A DNA stretch of 64,000 nucleotides from Nemophila menziesii (taxonomy: Eukaryota > Streptophyta > Magnoliopsida > Boraginales > Hydrophyllaceae). The translations under genes were made by a program, and so were the position numbers. The stretch lies in the NCBI GenBank assembly GCA_029959085.1, contig JARWIR010000010.1:38804731-38868730 (forward strand), in the 5' to 3' direction. This document shows positions 59,221 to 64,000 of the stretch, piece after piece. The notes below the pieces were generated by a model. The model had not been told where the DNA came from. It saw nothing but the letters and a program-made list of their open reading frames with translations, and did no database searches. Position 1 is the first letter of the stretch. Every line of letters starts with the position of its first letter.

Positions 59221-60588
59221 TACTCTATGACGGAAAACCAAAATAGTGGAACCGTGGATCGGTAAATGTGAGCGCCTTCAGTGCATATATGGACTACTTG
59301 AGCAACCCGCTCATCGTCATATGGCCGCCAAATAACCTATGGTAAATATACAAATTAATCTACTATAAAAATAAATTAAGAATTAGCGTTATACCTGACT
59401 ATGTTCTTGATTATCAAACTCATCTCTATATAGCTGTAATTGAGAACTTTTCAAACTTTGAGTAAAATTTTTATCTCCGTACCAACTACAAAGTCATACA
59501 CAACGAAACATTGTAACTAAAAAAATACTGGGTAAATAAAGTGTTATTTGTTTCTACTTACAATGAGGCAAAACATTTCTGATGAACCTGGTAAAACATT
59601 TCGATTACCGGACGACCAACATGAAAGTGTTCCCAGGACCAAATCTGTATCATATAAAATGATTTAAAAATTAAGGATATAAAATGAGAATTGAAAACCG
59701 ATAAATAAAATAATAATTTACCTGGAGTAGGATAACACATCCTTTAAACGTATGAATTCCAGCATGTACGGTGCACTCACACAATGCTGAGTACAACCCA
59801 GCAAGAATTGCCGAGCCCCAGCTATATCCCCTGATGGCATTCAAATCCTCGAGAAGTGGCAGGTACTTCAGATTAACAGTATTACCTGAAGCATCAGGGA
59901 AAAAGAGCATACCCAGTGCATATAATATGTATGCACATGCTTGAAATGTTATCTGATCTTGGGTAGGGTTTTCAGGTAGGTCTTGAAAATTCGTTACCAG
60001 CCACTTCGACTTCACGCTTTTCACTTTTTTGTTACGTGAATAGTTTGAAGAGGCACCTAGTAGTCGATCACACATGTCATGAAGATTCTCACCAGTGTTG
60101 ACAGCGATGACGGGCTCACCATCAATAGGCACTCCTAAAATCATTGCAACATCTTGCAATGTCACTGTAATCTCACCACCACGCATGAGAAATGTGTGTG
60201 TCTCGCGCCGCCATCTCTCGCCTAATGCCTTTAATAGTGCATGGTCTAAAATTGTACTCCCATATGACTGAATACACCCGAAACCCGCATCCGTGACAAT
60301 TTGCCTCACTCGAACGTCTTCCAATGCCCATGGCGCATTTCTATAGTACTTCATTGAGTAATCATAATCTTTCTCCTGATATATAAATATTAACATAAGT
60401 AGAAAATAAATAATAATTACATAAACAGTATATTTTACAACAACTAAAATTACCTCAAATATCTTAGAGCTCCTATGGTTGTCTTGAAGCCATAAAAAAT
60501 TTTTATCGTAAGTTGCTTCAAAACTAATACTACTCTCACCCTGTGAACCTTGTGAGGTATACATCTTTAAATTCCTAATATAACACAA
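59184..60588 (-). CDS. Plant mobile domain (PMD, MAIL-like) protein in MULE
   Basis: Five exons can be joined in one frame with GT-AG sites: 60454-60588 (ATG probably at 60564, MYTSQGS), 59722-60375, 59562-59644, 59395-59485 and 59184-59336. Introns are 58-78 bp. The product is about 363 residues. It shows the aminotransferase-like plant mobile domain: WRRETHTFLMRGGEITVTLQ, DVAMILGVPIDGEPV, SAILAGLYSALCECT, then IWSWEHFHVGRP, VIWRPYD and YYRPERVMHQ. PMD proteins occur in transposons and in host genes such as MAIN and MAIL1, which act in silencing and genome stability. No stop or frameshift was seen within exons. Convergent to the MURA fragment, its stop lies inside that frame. Upstream, two further possible 5' UTR donors (cacggtaagt near 61130 and aaggtatgtt near 60990) suggest a spliced leader. 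Confidence 0.8.
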
Positions 60589-60599
60589 ATATTTGTTAT

Positions 60600-61237
60600 A
60601 AATCGTGTAATTTTTTAAAATGCTAATTACTAATAATGTAATTTTTTAAAACTAAACTCCTACATTCTAAAATAATTGACTAACAAATTCAATAAAACAA
60701 TTCTAAAATAATTAAAATTAAATTATTTAAACTAATATTATAAAAAACCCTAAATTTAACGATTTTTTTTCAAACTAATATTAATCTAAATATATTACAA
60801 TAATTTATTTACCTTAAAATAAATATATAATATAGTAATATATCTTATCATTATTAATATTTCAACTAATTATAATAATATTAACCTAATTTAAGTTTTA
60901 CAATTCTACATAAAATATAAATATTATAAAATAAATTAAATAAACTTTAATAATTAAATAATAATTAAAATTAAAAAAAAATAGAAAAACATACCTTTTC
61001 CCGTAGATGATGTAAGAGGAGGATCAAATTTGTAAATCTAAAAGGTATAAAACAAATAAACATTACAAATAAAACAATAAAATAAATTAAAACAAAATAA
61101 AAGAAAATAAAAGAAAAGTGAAAAAACTTACCGTGAGAGGAGAGCTTAGGAAAAGAGATAGAGAAGGATGGAGTGATTGAGTGAATAGAGAAATTGATAG
61201 AGAGGGTTGGAGTGAGGGAAAGAGTGAGGAGGAGAGG
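60600..61237 (-). other. Leader region of the PMD gene
   Basis: AT-rich sequence with probable 5' UTR introns. Donors near 61130 and 60990 on the minus strand flank a short GC-richer exon (about 60995-61040, cctcctcttacatcatctac). No separate gene. Confidence 0.4.
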
Positions 61238-61246
61238 TATTTATAG
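61238..61246 (-). promoter_or_regulatory. TATA box of the PMD unit
   Basis: On the minus strand ctataaata is followed by a pyrimidine-rich leader. It is placed just inside the right hairpin set, mirroring 58007-58015. Confidence 0.6.
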
Positions 61247-61286
61247 GGGTGGGAAGGCGGTGCACGCGCATAGCACACGGAACCGA

Positions 61287-61450
61287 TTCGGTAACTGGGT
61301 TACCGAAAAACGAGAAATTCGGTAACTGGGTTACCGAAAATCTCTTTTCGGTAACTGGGTTACCGATATGGTATACCCTTGTAATTACTTTCCAACGTGG
61401 TATAGTTTTGCCATTCCTTTTCTTGTCAGGTATATTCTGACAAATAACTC
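61287..61450. repeat. MULE right terminal repeat with three hairpins
   Basis: Hairpins at 61287-61307, 61318-61338 and 61347-61367. The outermost has one changed base at its end. The terminal part pairs with 57675-57780. Confidence 0.9.
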
Positions 61451-61460
61451 ATCTTTTATA
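61451..61460. repeat. MULE target site duplication, right
   Basis: Exact copy of atcttttata. Confidence 0.9.
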
Positions 61461-61550
61461 TCTTTTGTTTCTGGACGAACGCTGGATATTTAATAATTAT
61501 TAGTTTTTTCTCTTTTTCAACAAATGATTTATTTAAAAGAAAAAGAATAA

Positions 61551-64000
61551 TTTGACAATTTTGGAGAAATATGTCTAGCGGACAGTGCAACAACGCTTAC
61601 AATATTAAGAAATAAAATATATTTCTCTAATCTTCAAACTTTTAAAGTAAATGTCAATACCATATCTGGTACATCCAACCTAATAGAAGGGTTTGAAAAA
61701 GCTTGTATTGTGCTTTCTGGTGGCACAAATATTTTAATAAACGATGCCCAATATTCTAGTAGACCAAACAGAAATCTACTATGTTTTAAGAATATTCGGG
61801 AAAATGATTATCACATTGAAACCATGAATGAAGATAGTAGAGAATACCTCTATATTACATCGCTTATTTCTGACAAAAAGAAAATATTGGAAAAATTACC
61901 AGTATTATCTTCCGGAGTATATTACACAAATATAAATCCAATTGAATCCAATAATGTGGTCACTCATAAATTATTTGACCTAATGATTTTTATTTTATGG
62001 CATGATCGTCTAGGTCATCCGGGTGCCACAATGATGAGAAAAATTATTGAAAATTCTCATGAACACCCTTTAAAAAACCAGAATATTATCTTACCAAGCG
62101 AATTATCATATTTTGCTTGTGTTCAAGTAAAACTAATTATTAGGCCATCCACTACTAAAATCATAAATGAAACTCCCTCTTTCTTGGAGAGAATTCAAGG
62201 GGATATTTGTGGACCTATTTTTCCATCTTGCGGACCATTTCGATATTTTATGGTTCTACTTGATGCTTCAACACGTAGGTCACATGTGACTTTGTTATCA
62301 ACTCGTAATATTGCATTATCAAAACTTCTTGCACAGATAATTCGATTACGTGCACAATTTCCGGATTATACAATCAAGAAAATAAATCTTGATAATGTAG
62401 GTAAATTTACATCCCAAACTTTTAATGACTATTGTGAATCTACGGGTATAACAGTTGAGCATCATGTGGCACATGTACATACACAAAATTGTTTAGCAGA
62501 ATCTTTTATAAAAAGACTGCAGTTAATTGTTAGACCATTACTTATGAGAACTAAGTTGCCTAGTTCTGCTTGGGGACATGCCATATTACATGTTGCAGCT
62601 CTGGTTCGAGTTAGACCAACATCTTATCATAAATACTCCCCATCCCAACTTGTGCTTGGGCATGAACCAAGTTTGTCCGATTAAAAAAAAATTGGTTGCG
62701 CGGTATATGTACCTATCGCTCCACTGCAACGAACAAATATGGGACCACAAAGAAGATTAGGAATTTATATTGGCTTTGAATCTGCATCAATTATAAAATA
62801 TGTCGAACCATTAACTGAAGACCTATTTACAGCACGTTTTGCTGACTGTCAATTTGATGAAACTCAATTCCCAATCTTAGGGGGAGAAAAGAAAAAGCTG
62901 GAAAAATCTCAAATTTCATGGAATGTATCATCCTTATCTCATTTTGATCCTCGCACAAAGTAGTCTGAACAAGAAGTTCAAAAAATTATACATTTGCAGA
63001 ATGTTGCTAATCAACTTCCAGATGCATTCACTGATACAAGGAGAGTGACAGAGTCACATATACCAGCTGAAAATGCTCTTGGTCGAATTGATATTCCAAA
63101 AGAGCAGTTTACTAGTGGATTAGCAAATGAGTCGAGTGCACGCTTAAAGCGTGGAAGACCTATTGGTACTAAAGATATAAATCTGCGAAAGAAAAAAAGA
63201 ACAAAATCAGAGAGATGGCAACTTTGAGATTGTTAACAATCCTGTAAATAAAGCGACTTGTGAAATAGCTGAAATGACACTTCAGCCGAGACTCAAACAC
63301 TTGAAAAATTAAATATTGATAACGAGGAGATCTCGATGAACTATGTCGCTCTAGGAACAAGATGAAACCAAATAAAATCCATATTGGTAAAATATTCTCA
63401 TATAAAGTTACTATCGATTTAATGAATGAAAGCGAAGACCTTGAACCGAAATCAGTTCAAGAATGTCAACGTAGAAATGATTGGCAAGAATGGAAACAAG
63501 CAATTCAGGCTGAATTAGATTCACTTGAGAAACGTAAAGTTTTTGGACCTATAGTCCAAACCCCTGAAAATGTACGCCTTGTAGGCTACAAGTGGGTATT
63601 CATACGAAAACCTAATGAAAACAATGAGAGTGTAAGATACAAGGCACGACTAGTAGCACAAGGTTTCTCACAAAGACCTGGGATTGATTATGAAGAAACA
63701 TATTCTCCTGTGGTGGATGCAATTAAACTAAGATTTTTGCTTAGTTTGGTAGTTGCTGAAGGACTTCATATGCATTTGATGGATGTGGTAACTGCTTACC
63801 TCTATGGATCACTCGATAGTGACATTTTCATGAAAATCCCATAAGGATTAAAAATTCCTGAAGCATATAGCACATACCCACGGGAAAATTACTCGATCAA
63901 ATTACAAAGATCCTTGTATGGGTTAAAACAATCTGGACGAATGTGGTATAATCGTCTTAGTACATACCTTGTCAAAGAAGGTTATATAAACAATCCCACA
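61551..64000 (+). pseudogene. 5'-truncated Copia gag-pol, runs off the window
   Basis: A frame open from 61551 starts inside the protease (CLADSATTLTIL, with the DSA active-site triplet at 61581-61589), with no gag or 5' LTR before it. It continues with WHDRLGHPGATMM (integrase zinc motif), GDICGPI, LDNVGKF and LAESFIKRLQ. A TAA at 62682-62684 follows a run of A, and further frames at 62739-62963 and 62994-63227 (LKRGRPIGTKD) continue it. RT begins at 63362 (GYKWVFIRKPNENN, KARLVAQGFSQRPG) with a TAA at 63842-63844, then YGLKQSGRMWYNRL near 63920-63955. RT catalytic YVDD would lie beyond the window. It is a decayed relic of a lineage different from the Copia at 49-53.7 kb. Confidence 0.85.

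Larger units (their letters stand above)
57675..61450. mobile_element. Mutator-like element with MURA fragment and PMD gene
   Basis: The element is 3776 bp and starts gagttatttgtcag, ending in the inverse. About 100 bp of each end match with three differences, and each end then carries three 21-nt hairpins. A perfect 10-bp target duplication flanks it, within the 8-11 bp Mutator range. Inside are two convergent units: a MURA-like N-terminal frame from the left and a five-exon plant mobile domain gene from the right. No DDE catalytic domain is present, so mobility needs a transposase in trans. Confidence 0.9.

Noticed and set aside
59558..59740. Separate 60-codon minus-strand gene
   Set aside because: It is exon 3 of the PMD gene read together with the preceding intron.

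Overview
This is nuclear DNA of a flowering plant, most likely a eudicot. It is AT-rich, has GT-AG introns, lacks bacterial gene structure, and is dominated by plant transposon families: LINEs with an RNase H tail, Copia and Gypsy elements, CACTA, hAT, Mutator-like elements (MULEs) and tRNA-derived SINEs. The species cannot be read from the sequence.

Host genes are few. Three intact single-exon genes encode Nodulin-like/NFD4-type major-facilitator membrane proteins: 32020-33723 (minus), 40665-42362 (plus) and 54666-56393 (plus). Copies 2 and 3 are almost identical over most of their length and share downstream flanks. A third copy of that flank at about 47.74-48.06 kb has no gene in front of it, so the cluster probably once had another member. 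A subtilisin-like protease pseudogene lies at 44.64-45.19 kb.

Layout: 0-4.1 kb, decayed CACTA element (minus) with a hAT-type MITE nested in it (8-bp target duplication). 4.8-11.2 kb, full-length LINE with a perfect 15-bp target duplication, intact ORF1 and broken ORF2. 12.7-14.7 kb, non-autonomous MULE with a CTCAGTAC minisatellite. 15-16.8 kb, possible captured exons, LINE pieces and a SINE. 17.1-19.0 kb, Pack-MULE with long inverted repeats carrying the 3' exons and introns of a PATELLIN (SEC14-GOLD) gene. 19.7-23.6 kb, decayed Copia-like LTR element with both LTRs and a target duplication. 24-31 kb, MULE-end repeat, Gypsy protease relic and a SINE. 32-34 kb, NFD4 copy 1. 35-39.8 kb, a SINE, a second LINE relic and a MULE-end repeat. 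40-43.3 kb, NFD4 copy 2 and its flank. 44.6-48 kb, subtilase pseudogene, CACTA relic and NFD4 ghost flank. 48.9-53.7 kb, complete Copia element with a broken polyprotein. 54.7-57.2 kb, NFD4 copy 3 and its flank. 57.7-61.45 kb, MULE with a 10-bp target duplication. 61.55 kb to the end, 5'-truncated Copia.

The most unusual object is the MULE at 57675-61450. It holds two convergent transcription units, each behind its own TATA box: a MURA-like transposase N-terminus, truncated before any catalytic domain, and a five-exon plant mobile domain (PMD) gene with clean splice sites. The PMD gene sits where mudrB sits in maize MuDR. Both ends carry a matching set of three 21-nt hairpins. The second notable object is the PATELLIN-carrying Pack-MULE.
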